Below, in pieces: positions 36,731 through 49,067 of a stretch of 64,000 bases of DNA (positions within the stretch are counted from its first letter, which is position 1; each line of letters begins with the position of its first letter). A program made the translations under genes and the position numbers. The notes beneath the pieces were generated by a model that had not been told where the DNA came from, did not search any database, and saw only the letters and a list, made by a program, of their open reading frames with translations. The stretch lies in assembly GCA_025330725.1 (NCBI GenBank), contig JAIWND010000015.1:558001-622000 (forward strand). The letters run 5' to 3'. Source of the stretch: Chlamydoabsidia padenii (taxonomy: Eukaryota > Mucoromycota > Mucoromycetes > Mucorales > Cunninghamellaceae).

Positions 36731-37034
36731 ATGTGCTCATCCAATCATCAATCTGCTAACAACTCTCATCAAAAGGCTACTAGACGACAAAAGATGGCTG
36801 TCTGTAGTCAAACATATTCTTTTTGTACCTGTTGCGGAGTTGATATCACAAGATTCAGGTACTGTATGATAACATTGTCCTTATACTTCCGCTAACCTTT
36901 TCTTCCTCTTCTTCCGTCACTTTTTTACAGCCATGAATTCTGGTAAGCATCAATGCATTCACCAATCGAACCCGAGCTAACTTTTTTTTTTTTTTTTGTT
37001 CATCTCGAATAGGTGCCGATACTCGATCGCTTAA
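36731..37034 (+). CDS. Possible 53-aa cysteine-rich micro-gene with a 12-nt exon
   Basis: A model of three exons, 36731-36858, 36931-36942 (12 nt) and 37013-37034, is joined by consensus sites (GTACTG/TACAG and GTAAGC/AATAG). It reads continuously to TAA and gives 53 residues. The C-terminal half has Cys at positions 25, 32, 34, 35 and 48 ('CSQTYSFCTCCGVDITRFS' followed by HEFWC). Because the middle exon is 12 nt, skipping it also keeps the frame. There is no signal peptide. The Cys pattern might bind a metal, but no known motif fits exactly and I do not recognise the family. Consensus splicing signals make it more than a random ORF, yet the short length leaves real doubt. Confidence 0.4.
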
Positions 37035-37952
37035 ACTCCGTGGTTACACAAACTCTTCTTTATGCGTGTATATAGTCCCCGTCTCTCATTCTACTATGTA
37101 AATATGGCAAACTCTCTAGACTAGTCCTCTTTTTATTTTATTTTGCTGCAGCTTTGTATGATATAACCCCCCCCACTCTCTATCTTTAATGTACCTCAAT
37201 GTCCTTCATTATCATTTATGTAAAATAATTTATACAGTACATATACTATAGATGTCTTTTCTTATGCCCCACAAATTCATGCAACTTTTTAAATCCCGCC
37301 ATTTCGACCTGCCCTTTTTTTTTACATCCATATCCACTACTTGATACTAAACATACTATAATAAAAGAATGCAAACAGTTATAATTGTTATCTGGTTGCC
37401 CCGTTCCACGGATTAAACAATTTGTCATCGGGTCAAACCAAGTCTATCATATGCCCAATCATAATAAATACATTTTTATTGTTTATTTATTTTTTTAAAA
37501 ACAGAGTTCTATTAACTAATATAACATCATCTATGCCGATCCATCCTTGTCATACGGTCCGCCGCCACCATAAGAAGTCATGGGTACAACAAGACATGGG
37601 TGTAGATCAAGTAAAAGTGAGGTCGGTTCGATGACATTAAGCTGTTAATGATCATGTCAATAGGTGGTATTTGTTGATAAGCATGATCGCAGTGGTGGAG
37701 AAGCCTGGGAACCAATGGGACCAAGTTGAATTAAAAAAAAAATTGTTGGGAATCATCATGGGGTGGCGATAGTGGATCACAAGAGAGTCTGATCGATGCA
37801 ACATGGTCATGGGTATTGTGGTTGTATTTGTTGTTGTTGTATGGTATTACAATCGCCTATTGTAATGGCAAGTGTAAGAGAGATAGTTTGTAGATACATG
37901 TAGGATGAAGGTTATAAAGATATATACGTGTGTTGGATGGGGCAATCATGCC
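37035..37952. other. Intergenic before SPT20 3' end
   Basis: No gene is seen. A TTCATGCA box followed by AAATCCCG lies at 37277-37298. Downstream there are polyadenylation-like AATAAA signals. Confidence 0.5.
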
Positions 37953-40900
37953 CTATATCACGTTGCTTCCACCAGGTACTGAGTTGTTGTTACTGTTCAA
38001 AGCCATCTGTTGATTTGAGTTTGGTTGCTGTTGAAGTTGCCTTTGATGTTGGAGTTGCTGTTGAGGTGTCATGTTTTTTGTGCCCTTAATTGTCGCTGTT
38101 GTTAGAGAATCGCCATTTGAGTTTGTTGTTGTTGTTGCTAAGCTACTGCTGCCTGTGCTACCTGTGCTGTCATCATATTAGGGTTTTGCAGTCCACCAAT
38201 ACCAACACCACCGAGAGTTGGTGCACCAGTCGCACCATTTTGTCGCATTATCGCTTGAAGAGTAGCACCATGCCTCATCGATTGTACTACCACCATTTGC
38301 AGAGGTGTCAATGGTGCCTGTCCCCCACCATGCCCACGGATCCGCATCACTGCTGCTCCGGTTGTACGCTGCCGTATTAATTGTTGAAGTGTTTGAGTTT
38401 GGGTGGCAATAAGATTTTGCATTGATGGTATACTGCTGTGTACGTGTATTTCAGGAGTGATATTTACTTGTTGTGCCTGATGTTGTTGAATGATCATTTG
38501 ATGAGCTTGTTGGAGTTGTTGGATTTGTAGTGCCAATTGTTGTTGAGGGATCATACCTTGTTGAGCTTGTGTGAAAAGTTGTTGACGCCGCATGAGAATG
38601 TTTACCATTTGTTGTTGATGAATCGGACTGAGTTGAGGATAGAGTTGTGGTGCTGCATTGACCTGGTCCGAGGCTTGAACATCATTGGTTTGGTTTTGAG
38701 AGAGTGTCCATCGTTGCTGGGCGGTAGAGGCCTGAATAGTTGTCGCATTTGATGTCAGTTGTTGTTGTTGCAGGTTACTCTGCTGTGTTTGATGCACTTG
38801 TTGTGTATGAGATCGAGTCAGAATTGCCTGTGCCTGGCCATTGACAAGTACTCCTTGCTGCCTTTGTTGGGATTGAAGGGATGCTTGTTGCTGCTGATAA
38901 TGGAGTAAGCGCTGTTGAGTGATCGCGCTGGTGCTTGGATTGTTAATCTGATTCACCAATTCATTTGTTGTTGCCAGAGGTATCACACCAGATGCAACTA
39001 GTTGTTGAAGATGCTGCTGAATCATTATTGGAGACGCCATTTGTTGTGGTCGCTTCTGTTGTTGCTGTCGAAGACCGGTCAAATTGAAAGCATTTGTATA
39101 TGCAGTTTGTTGGACAGTTGATAAACCTTGATTTTGATTCGAGGCAATCGTATTTTGTTGTGATGATCCTTGAGGTTGTGGCAAATGCTGTGAAGCTAAC
39201 GGTGACTGGTTCGTTATTGTTGGAGCAGCTACTGTTTTAGATGCTTGTGTGACAGGTGGAGTGGTGCTTGTCGGTACATCCGTTCGAGGTATTGCTTGCA
39301 GCATAGACTGTTGTTGGTTTTGCTGAGTAAGTCGTGTTTGAGTCCGTTTTTGTTGTTGTTGAGGTGTGGGCACCTTTCCGTGCTGTTTCTGAGCTGATGC
39401 TGCCAAGGCCATACGTGCGGTAACAGATGGCGACTGAGGTACTGGGTTCGCCATATTGCTGTCGCAAATCAAGTGATTGAAGCATCCATAAGCCGTTTTC
39501 AGTTGCACCACATAGGCTTCCATTAGATATTCAGTCCCAATGTCGAATCTATCATAAACAAAAAGGAGATACATAGTTAAAATGCCGATCCGTTCTATTA
39601 ATCATTCCCCTGAAATGTACTTACTCTAGGTTGCCACCATTGAGACTGGTATCGCATACTGTCCCCCCAACGAAAGACGCCGTTGTATATCCCATTTATC
39701 ACATACAAATTAACCACAGTGTACACTTTTCCTATTATATTTCGAAAGAGAAGAGTTAGTATCATGAATAGGCAATCTTTTTGTATCAACAACTTACTGC
39801 TTATTCCTTCGCTCCGTTCAAATCGAATGGTTCGAACACATTTTCGTCCATCGGGCAATGGTGGTGGTTCAGTCATGGTTTTCCGATCTAGCAAGTCAAA
39901 CGTATTATGAGTACTTTTTTCTACTACCTTTCTCTCTTATTATACCCTACAGTACTTACTTTTGATCTTTTTGGTTCCAATGGTAGGGACAACTTTGTGG
40001 CTTGATTTCTGTTTCTTAAAGCGCCAATCTTGTAAAAACGATATATTGCCAAAACTATGGAGAGAGGTTAATAAATGTTAGTGAGGTATTCAGTATGTAT
40101 GTATGCATTAATATCAATTACCTGGGTTCAAATGGAAATAATCGTTTTGATCGCTATATTAGTAAAAACATACATATGAGTGACGGGAGCATGATGAAGG
40201 CGGGATTGTTTCAACTTACCATAACCGACATGGCCATTAGCTTGTTGTTTTCCATCTTTTGAGCCAGTTTCTGTTCTCGCTTTAAAGAATTCCATTTTTG
40301 CTTTTTCTTCTTCTTCTTCTTCGGTTGATGTTTTCCATTGAATTATTCGGCGGCATTACTGATTCGAGACACATTAAAGGAAGGATCAAGACAAAGAGGC
40401 TCTCCAGTGACCAGCTATTAAAACATAATATAGATAATCATTGAGTATATATGCATATATCTTTTTTTTGTGTTACCAGTATTTGAGCTTCCACTTCCAA
40501 GGCTATTTGTTCAGTCCAGGAGTTGTTCCAATCTTCATTCAAGAGTTGTATATCAGACCAAATACTTTCGGCAGTAGGTCTCATCACCACGCGCTTGATG
40601 AGTATATCGTTTATTGTGTCCTGGTCGTTGAGCGCATGGCAGTGATTGTAAATTTCCACTATAAGACAACCTGGAGGTGAGGGGACAAAGTAAAGGTAGA
40701 TTAGTGCTTATAACAGTTTTGCTGTGTATGCTATATGGATATCTACCTTCACAGTATTGACAAGATACCTCGTTAAAAACATCTATCAAGTCGGGTGGCA
40801 GTTGTTTATCCTTTACATAAGATAAAAAGTCCTATTGTATACAAAAGAGTTGGTATAGTTCCTTTATAAAGTTTGGCTTACCTTGAATTGGCTTTTGTAT

Positions 40901-41188
40901 GAGAAGAATCCATCCTAAGTATTTTTTTTTTTTTTTTAAAAAAAAAAAGGAAGTCCACCATGTTAGCATAATGATACTCTTTAAAGCATTATTTCAACTA
41001 CTTACTTTATGCTCGAACTTGAAGTATGTTGAGTAAAGGTGTAAAACAAGTGAAGGTGGTTCGTGTAAATGTCGTTTGATGAGTTCTACAATAGCATAAA
41101 TAAAAGAGAAAGAGAGAGAGTTGAGACTATCTATATGATTTATTAGGCTAGTGTTGGTCTTACGTTGGTCGTCAAACTTTAATATCAT
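37953..41188 (-). CDS. SAGA complex subunit SPT20 homologue
   Basis: A multi-exon gene. The conserved Spt20 domain is spread over short exons: 'HEPPSLVLHLYSTYFKFEHK', 'DGFFSYKSQFKDFLSYVK', 'CQYCEGCLIVEIYNH', 'VVMRPTAESIW', 'GEPLCLDPSFNVSRI', then 'FGNISFLQDWRFKK' and 'YNGVFRWGDSMRYQ'. A long Gln-rich C-terminus follows. By family knowledge Spt20 (human p38IP/FAM48A) holds the SAGA coactivator together. The apparent TAG stop at 38140 is avoided by a 77-nt intron (38161-38085), after which the frame runs to TAG at 37953. An in-frame TAA at 40345-40343 remains unless an 84-nt intron with a weak acceptor is used. The start is uncertain: ATG 41188 is used here, but a Gln-rich open frame at 41243-41432 may be a first exon. 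Confidence 0.82.
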
Positions 41189-41661
41189 ATAAAGCAAAAA
41201 AAGTAGAACAAAGTTCAAGTCATAATGATAAACAGTTGCTTTATGCTATTGTTGCCTGTGAGTCGATGTTGCTGGTGAGTGTCGAAGAAGCCATAGGTTG
41301 TGCACTTTGCCCCAGATCCTTTTTTCGATTGTATTCCGTCAATGTTGATCCTTGTTGAGAATGAAGATCCGCCAGCTGGACAATATTGGTTTGCTGCATT
41401 TGTAACTGTGCCATTAGTCTGACGGCCGCCATTACTGAAGGAAAGTGGGGTCAAAGGAAGAGGGGCAAAAAAAAAAGAAAGTAATTTTTTTTAACGCTTT
41501 AAAATGGAATTCAAACGCCGACATAGTTCGTCCATAAGCCTAATACCATAAACCCTTTATTATAAGTTCGATTATACCAGAGATGGATGTATAAAGTCTA
41601 CTACTAGTTACTATTTCAAGGAAGAGTGAGGGTTAGGTAAAGGGAGGGAGCGGTTTGCTGG

Positions 41662-41889
41662 TTAATCATATTTTGGTTTCCAGATCCAAGAATTGCCCAT
41701 CAAACCATGACCTTGCTTGTCCGCCTTGCGATAGTATTTTGCAGCTAAATAAAGATCCTTCTTGGCCCCATTTCCATGATGATAACAATGGCCCAAATCG
41801 TTTTGAGCGTCAGGATCACCCAGATCAGCAGCAATCTTGAAGAAATGGACAGCTGTTTCCTTGTTCTTTTTACACTATATATCATAACG

Positions 41890-41928
<39 letters not shown>

Positions 41929-42991
41929 CACAATTGTTAATGACTAGGTTCAAATCATGCGCTGATGATGATTTTGGACTTACACCCCAGCCATGTCGGA
42001 AGGACACGCCCATTTCATATATAGCCATTATTAATTCCCCTTTACTTGCTGAAGTATTGACGGTGCTTGATAGACTATTCAGATCCAGTACCGCATGTTC
42101 GGCCGCCTTTTGTAGATATTGGAATGCCAAATGTTCGCTTTTTTTGCAACCCTATACATAAAAATAGATTGACAAGTTAATATATATGAGTATTAGTATA
42201 TTCCCCTTGTGTTTTATATATATTACCCAACCGTGACGTAAAGAAACGCCGTAGAGAAACATGCCCATGGGAGAATCCTTGGCTGCAGCTTGGCGAAAGC
42301 AGTCAGTTGCCTTTTCCAGTTTCCCAGCTTCATGATACTGAATACCCGATTGGACCATGGCTTCGACTGGATTGAGAGGTTTATTGTGTTGCTGTTGTTG
42401 TTGTTGTTGTTGAGATTGGTGAGAGAGATTCTCATTACTGTTGGCCCGTGACTTTAGCTGTTGTTGTTCAGGTGAGTAAAGTGACATGGATTGGTAGTGG
42501 TGCTGGCTTACTGATTGATGAGTTGGAGGAGACGCCGGCGTCAAGGGTCCAGTGTATTGGTGAGACTGTATTATGTGTTGTGATGGTTGTAGTTTTTCTA
42601 TAATGGCAGTGGAAGGTGCAGCAATGGGTGCTGCTTGTCGCATCCTTACCGAGTCTTGACGCACAAACTTGACTGGTGCAGCAGAATCGAGTGATTGAGT
42701 GTCTGTGTCGAATTCCATGTCGTCTTGATCGTTGAAGAAGTCCCCAATAGGAGAAGTTGGCATTTGAGTTGAGGGTACAAACAAGTTAGATGGCTGTAGA
42801 TGGGAGGTGTGCATCGTTGATTTGCTAGTGTCTATGAAGAGAAAGAGAGAATGTGTGTGTGTGTGTGTGTTAATAAAAGGAGAGATGAGAGAGAAAGGAA
42901 GGAGTGAGTGATGGTAATTCAACACCAAACCACCTGAGAAGAGTGATTATGTTTCCTTACCAATAAAAGTTTCCCTTGACATGCCTTCCAT
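41662..42991 (-). CDS. Sel1-repeat protein, DSF2/SKT5-like
   Basis: The start exon encodes MEGMSRETFI and splices to a large exon. The first ~150 residues are Ser/Gln/His-rich with a short poly-Gln run. Then three or four Sel1-type repeats follow: 'SPMGMFLYGVSLRHGWGC', 'AIYEMGVSFRHGWGC' and 'DAQNDLGHCYHHGNGAKKD'. The end is 'GNSWIWKPKYD'. By family knowledge Sel1 repeats are helical protein-binding solenoids; fungal relatives include Skt5/Chs4, which activates chitin synthase, and yeast Dsf2. No prenylation CaaX box is present at the C-terminus, unlike Skt5, so a Dsf2-like role fits better. An intron holds a run of 36 A's (41890-41925). Confidence 0.8.
41890..41925. repeat. Poly(A) tract of 36 nt in an intron
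   Basis: An uninterrupted run of A's inside an intron of the Sel1-repeat gene. On the sense strand it is poly(T) upstream of the acceptor. Confidence 0.9.
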
Positions 42992-44532
42992 TATCTATTA
43001 AAGGAAAGCAAAAAGACGTGAGTTAATCAGTAGCGTCTTTTTATAGCAGCAACAGTCTTTTCGATGATTACCTTTTCCTAATTGTCGGGTAGATGATATT
43101 AAGGTAAGCAAATAGACCTTTGGTATGTTGTTGATAGGGTGGAATCGTTTGATGGCGGTTTTTTGTTGATACAAGACAATGCAGGAAGAACCAGCTAAAC
43201 CAATGTCTTTATTTAAAAATTGAGGAAAGAAAAGAAAGAAGTGGCAACGTGAATTTTTCTTTTTTATCGATTTTTGCTCGGCTGGATCTTAAAATTCAAA
43301 TACCGCAATTTGAAGGATAAAAAGGGGTGGAGAAGATGGAAGGAGTATACGAATTTACATGAAAAGATATAAACATTAATAGAAATGAACACATTGGATA
43401 AGAACACCTATTCAGCATTGTCTTTAATGAATGAGAAAAGAGTGGCCTTGTCGACATCAAGTCAAATTTCATGCAAGGTTGATCTAGCTACTGCATGAAC
43501 AAGGCTAGCATGCAAAAAGAAACTCGAGAGTGGAAATCAGGGTATATCCAATGCAGTCATACATTTGGTTAGGGTGTTGATAATATGGATCCATTGGTTT
43601 TGTAAGTCTAATCGTTGGTAGTGAGTGGCAAAAAGGTAGGTAGTTGTTGATGCTGCATTTATTCCATTGCACTACTATATTTCTGTTCAAAGATGGGTGG
43701 AAAGGGGTTAAAATTAAATCATCTTCTCCTTTACACCTCTAATCAGCGTTTTCAGAAAGTTAAAAATAAAAAAGTTTTGATGTGTGTCGGCGATTTAATC
43801 GCTGTTTCGGCATAAGAGTGGGAAATGAATGAGAAAAGGGGAGGGGGGTAAATCATTACAGATAGTTAAATTTGATAGAACCAAACAAAAGGAGGAGTGA
43901 GTAAATTGTAATGACAGACATGTTAAGATGATCGGTAGTCTACAAAACAAGACTCGATTAGATTACTCCCATCCATGCATTTTGCATTGCTCATTCGTAC
44001 AATAGACAGCTCTAGTTTGGAGCCCCGAAATGAGCGGACTTATCTTCAATATTTTTAATTTCAGTAGATCGTATGGACCAATAAGAGTCTCCCTTTAATT
44101 TCTCTCATATCATATTCAACAAGAAAGGAGGGCTAATGATATTCACCAATTGCTCTGTGAGCGAAAAATATGATCTTCTTGACTGGCACCTGATGGAAGA
44201 TGATTCAGAATAGTAAATCACTCGAAATTCATTAATAGAGGTCAATGAATAGACTTTTATATAAACATCGTCTTGCCGGATCACATATACTGTTCTTTTA
44301 ACTTCAATTTCATTATGTGCTCAATTTATGTGGTTTGATAATTCCCATTACCAGTTAAAGGTTTCTGATTGGTCGAGCAATGAGCAAAAAATAGGCCAAA
44401 TTTCAATATCCGACGTTTTTGATTTTCCTGGATCTTTTTTTTTTTTTTTTTTTTACTTTTACTTTTTTTACCTCTTTCTCTTCTGAAACCAACTTTTTTA
44501 TTTATTTATTACTCTTCTTTGATACCAGTTTG
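42992..44532. other. Long divergent spacer
   Basis: No gene is seen. It contains motif variants ATTCAAATACCGC (near 43298) and TTCAATATCCGACG (near 44402), and a long T-run just before the kinase gene. Confidence 0.5.
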
Positions 44533-46544
44533 ATGCTATCAACTTCCTATATTCCTTCCTCTCCTGCACCAAGCTATCAACCAGGTTATTCTTCATCTAC
44601 CACCTTTAGAAACAATGGACCTTCACTACAAATACCTGTAACTCATTTATCAACTCCTTTGGTTCCTTTACGAAGGGTTGTCTCTGCTCCCGATACTACA
44701 CTTCTCAACCAGTCAACTTCTCAATCTACCCCACCACCTCATACTAATAACACGACTACAACTACATCAGTGTCACCAAGTCTATCCACTTCAACAAGCA
44801 CACGCACATCATCCTATAGTGTACAAAGGCAACAAGTCCAGGTAGATTCCTCACACTTTAAAAAGATCAGACTACTCGGAAAAGGTGATGTTGGTAGGGT
44901 TTACCTTGTGGAAGAAAATGTAACCAAAAACCTATATGCTTTGAAAGGTAAATAAGGTACTATGGTAACAAATAAACGTCAAACTAATTCATTTACTCTT
45001 GTATCCTATTTTATGTAGTGCTCTCGAAAAAAGAAATGGTGAAACGTAACAAGGTGAAACGGGTCAAGGCAGAACAAGCGATACTAGCCATGGCACACCA
45101 TCCATTCATTGTCCCTCTCCATCATTCTTTCCAAAGCAAAGACCATCTCATGTTTTGTATGGAATACTGTGTGGGCGGTGAATTCTTTCGGGGTAAGGGA
45201 ATAAATAACCCCACACAATACATAAATCATAAAAGTGCTAATCTTCTTTAAATCGAATAGCTTTACAACAACGACCTGGAAAAGTATTGAAGGAACACGA
45301 AGCAAGATTTTATGCTGCAGAAGTAGTTGCCGCCCTGGAATATCTTCACCTGCACGGACTGATTTACAGGTATAGATGATGATGATCTTCATGGTCACAC
45401 ACACAATATCCCTGTAATTGTTATATTAACTTTATTCATTCTTTTACTATAGGGATCTCAAGCCAGAAAGTAAGTTAAACTATAACCACCAAATACAAAC
45501 CATCTTATTGATCTCTATCTCTCTCTCTTCTTCTTTTATAGATATCCTTCTTCACCAAAGTGGTCATCTTATGTTATCTGATTTCGATCTGTCGGTCCAA
45601 TCTCCTACCACCAGAAATCCCACCATTGTCCACTCAACATCTCCGCTTCTATTTTCGGTAAGGCGGCAAAACATAAAAATGACAAAAATGTTTGCTTTAT
45701 TAACCTGACCCTTTTCTTAATAACTAGCAACAACCTTTATTGGATACAAGATCATGCTCTGACGTCCGCACAAACTCATTTGTTGGTACATCCGAATACT
45801 TGGCCCCTGAAATCATACAAGGCAAAGGACATTCAAGTACTGTGGATTGGTGGACACTGGGGATCTTATTATACGAAATGATTGTAAGTGAATAATATGA
45901 CAGTCTGAATTATCATCACTAACCACGATTTTTATTTAGTATGGATTTACCCCATTTAAAGGATCTAATCAAAATGATACCTTTGATCGAATTATGGTAC
46001 AAAAACTTGAATTCCCGACATTTGGCTATAATCCGTACTTCAAGGGTCCTGAAATCTCCAGTAATTGCAAATCATGTATGCGCAAGCTACTACACAAGAA
46101 CGAAAACAAACGATTGGGTGCTCGGGCTGGTGCAAGCGAAATCAAGTCTCATGTCTTCTTCAAGCCAATTAACTTTGCCTTACTTCGACATATGCGACCT
46201 CCTATTTTACCATCTCAACAAGCCAAACCTATTGATGCCGTCCATTTTAAACACATCAAGGAAAGTGTTAGCTTTGATCTGAATGGAACCAACAACAAAT
46301 TAAGTAATTCCACCAACAATGACTCTACTCTTACAACAACAACTACTACTACTACTAGCGATAATGACGATGATGATGATAACGAAGCTGGTCTTCCTAC
46401 ACCAAACTCTGATCTTGACGACTCTGAAGTACTTGATCCTTTTGCTGATTTTGACTCTGGTAAGTATATAACAAGACTATGATGATTATATTAATATACT
46501 GACCATTCTTATCTTTAGTTACATTGATCCGACCAAGTCATTGA
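44533..46544 (+). CDS. AGC protein kinase, FPK1/NRC-2/KIN82-type flippase kinase
   Basis: A multi-exon gene. The first ~110 residues are Ser/Thr-rich. The kinase domain starts '[19 protein letters not shown]', where the usual Gly-rich loop Val is preceded by an unusual Asp-Val. It continues with '[29 protein letters not shown]', '[15 protein letters not shown]', 'LSDFDLS' (DFD rather than DFG, a hallmark of this subfamily) and '[13 protein letters not shown]'. The AGC tail has '[19 protein letters not shown]'. The last exon ends 'VTLIRPSH'. By family knowledge Fpk1/Kin82 (Neurospora NRC-2) phosphorylate lipid flippases at growing membranes and control polarity and hyphal programmes. Exon ends at 44947 (exon 1) and 46544 (stop). 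Confidence 0.9.
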
Positions 46545-47127
46545 AAATATCTCATCTGCTGTATAGTGTCTCCAGTCTCAATATATAGTTAGTTATAGTA
46601 TATATGTCTTAATTATTCTTTATTTTACTGTTTTGCTTAGACTTATCAATGATTCCCCTCCTCCCCTTTACTCTTTACAACTTGCCTTAATAAAATGATA
46701 TTCCACATAGTTGGGTTTGACAGATTGAAATCGAATCATTCAATCGCCGCTTTTGTTTTTTGGTAATCAGGTGTGGTCTAGACAGGTATTCTAGACTAAA
46801 ATAGTATGTTTATGCGTCATAAGAGAAAAATGATGATGGATGGGAAACAAAAAAGGAGAAGTGCTTTTTTACTTGCTGACTCTTGACTCGTCACCTACTT
46901 GCTTTACCATTGTCATTGGAAGTACGGTGTATTTCAAGTCCCGACCAGTGCGGGGCTTTTGAAAATACTTTTTGGTCTCCTCTCGCAGGAAGGCATTTTT
47001 CTCTCTTTCTCTTTTACTTTTATAATTCTTTCTTTTATATATATACAACTGCTTCTATCCTTGTCTACTCATTAACCTCTATACTTTACTTTGTAACTAT
47101 ATTTTATTACTATTTGAAACACATATA
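46545..47127. other. Intergenic before PSS1
   Basis: No gene is seen. A motif variant TTTCAAGTCCCGACC lies near 46931, about 190 bp upstream of the PSS1 start. T-rich leader. Confidence 0.5.
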
Positions 47128-48018
47128 ATGGGAAGCGACGAATCACAAAAAGAATCCAACTCGAAACATTTCTCTCTTGTGCGGTAAGATATTAAGAAAC
47201 AGGAAACTATCAAGATATTATATAAAAACTAATCATTCCTTCCCTTTATTTTTATTAGTAACTTTTATATTGCTGATATCATAACCTTGATGAATGGTGT
47301 TTGTGGTGTTCAATCTGTCTTTGCATCTATGCGGTATCTTACCTCAAATGATATTGGTGATCTTTATTCGGCAATGTCGTTTATGCCATTTGGGTTATTC
47401 TTTGACTTTATGGATGGTCGGGTAGCTCGTTGGAGAAAGAACTCTTCTATACTGGGACAAGAACTCGATAGTTTGGCTGATTTGGTAAATAAAAAGGGAT
47501 GGTGGGAGAGAAATATGAACAAGGGACTATGACTGATGTTGGGTTGTTGTTGTTGTTAGATCTCATTTGGTCTTGCTCCATCTGTTCTTGCCTATGCCAG
47601 TAAGTACTCAATGAGGATTACCAGGAGTGGGTAGTGGTGAAGATATAACTAAACCATGAAACATCAATCTATTTTTATTGTAATTATAGTTGGAATGCGT
47701 ACTTATTTGGATACTATTGTCTTGACATACTTTGTCTGTTGTGGTATTGCAAGATTGGCACGATTTAACGCTACAGTGGCAATGGCACCCAAGGATGCAA
47801 CAGGAAAAGTCGATCATTTTGAAGGCACACCTATCCCCACGTCGTTATCATTGGTGGCACTGTTGGCTTACTTTGTTTTACAAGATCGCTATTTGGAAAC
47901 TCTACCTGGACAATCACTAGTCTTTGCTGTTGGTTGGGAATTACATCCTTTGGTATTGATTTATGCTGTCAGTGGTACTTTGATGATTAGCAAAACCCTT
48001 AGAATACCTAAACCCTAG
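47128..48018 (+). CDS. CDP-diacylglycerol-serine O-phosphatidyltransferase (phosphatidylserine synthase)
   Basis: Four exons, 47128-47183, 47259-47484, 47560-47599 (40 nt) and 47690-48018, encode 216 residues, matching yeast Cho1-type enzymes. The CDP-alcohol phosphotransferase signature DG-x2-AR-x8-G-x3-D-x3-D is complete: '[15 protein letters not shown]' followed by '[10 protein letters not shown]'. Several membrane segments follow ('[15 protein letters not shown]', '[20 protein letters not shown]'). By family knowledge it joins serine to CDP-diacylglycerol to make phosphatidylserine at the ER, the first step of the de novo route to PE and PC, and needs Mn or Mg. Animals lack this type. Its CDP-lipid substrate depends on CTP, made by the enzyme at 28 kb. 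Confidence 0.95.
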
Positions 48019-49067
48019 TTATAGTCTAACATCATCATTGATTTAATATAGCTCTCCTCTTTTTCCATACCCTTAACCATTTGTTGTTGTTTTATCTCAC
48101 TATCTATTTTATATATGTATTCTCTATTAAAATAAACTCGAATAAAAAGAAAAGACTGTCTGCTGTCTGTCTTCTCATCTTGACTAAACTTTTGTCTTTG
48201 GGCTTCTCACTCATGGGTATTGCGAAACCTAAACATATTGTCTGTTTACACCCTTATTATGTATGATATGGATGATTGGGTATCTCATTCCCTTGAACAC
48301 GGGTCGGCTTTTGAATCTGAGGATCTGGGTGCTCCTCAAAATTAACATTCCCTCCCCTCCCACTGTCTCAATCTATCTTGTACCCTTAATATAGTATTAT
48401 TTACAATATGTATCATATTTTGGGCGTCATCGCTGTATGTGGTAGACTCATTCATGCGAAAATCTAAAAGTAGTCGGAATTTTAAAATACACTTCTGTTT
48501 TTTGAAGAGGATGAGGGTCTGAGCGCTTGGGGTTCCTTACATGCTATAGTTTACTTTTTCATAGTAATGATATCATCATACCTTTCAAAACACAATCTCT
48601 TTTTTTCTGAATCTATACCCCCACAACTTTAATATTGCTTCTATTACCTTCACCTACCATCAAAACTTGAAAGACTTACCAGTGCGGGATTTCAATATAA
48701 CACTCGCCATGTTGTTTGCATGAATTCTGTTCATACTCGATTCTTTTTTTAGATACATTTCCATTAACACATTTGGAAAGCAAGTATATAAAGGATACTC
48801 TACATGCATACATATCCACAAATAAATAATAGAAGCAAACAAACACATGCATGTATACTACGCATTCACACTATTTTAAAACGTTTATGGTTTTTATTGT
48901 TTATTAGACAAGTAAAGTAAAGTTAATAAAAATAAAAATAAAAACTACAAATAAAAATGACTAGACTATTGATAAAATGTAAGTTGAAGACTAAAACAAA
49001 AGTGTAAATTAATAAAGTGGTCAAGACAAAGGACCATGATTGTGGGCGAGTTGAGATCCTGTATCTG
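48019..49067. other. Intergenic, convergent
   Basis: No gene is supported. It holds CGGGATTTCAATAT at 48685 with TGCATGAA at 48718, and motif variants near 48303 and 48474. Confidence 0.5.

Noticed and set aside
38085..38161. TAG and TAA codons within the Gln-rich C-terminus of SPT20, looking like stop-codon reassignment or decay
   Set aside because: A 77-nt intron with GTAGCA donor, CTAAC-like branch site and ATTAAG acceptor removes both and restores the frame to a natural stop at 37953.
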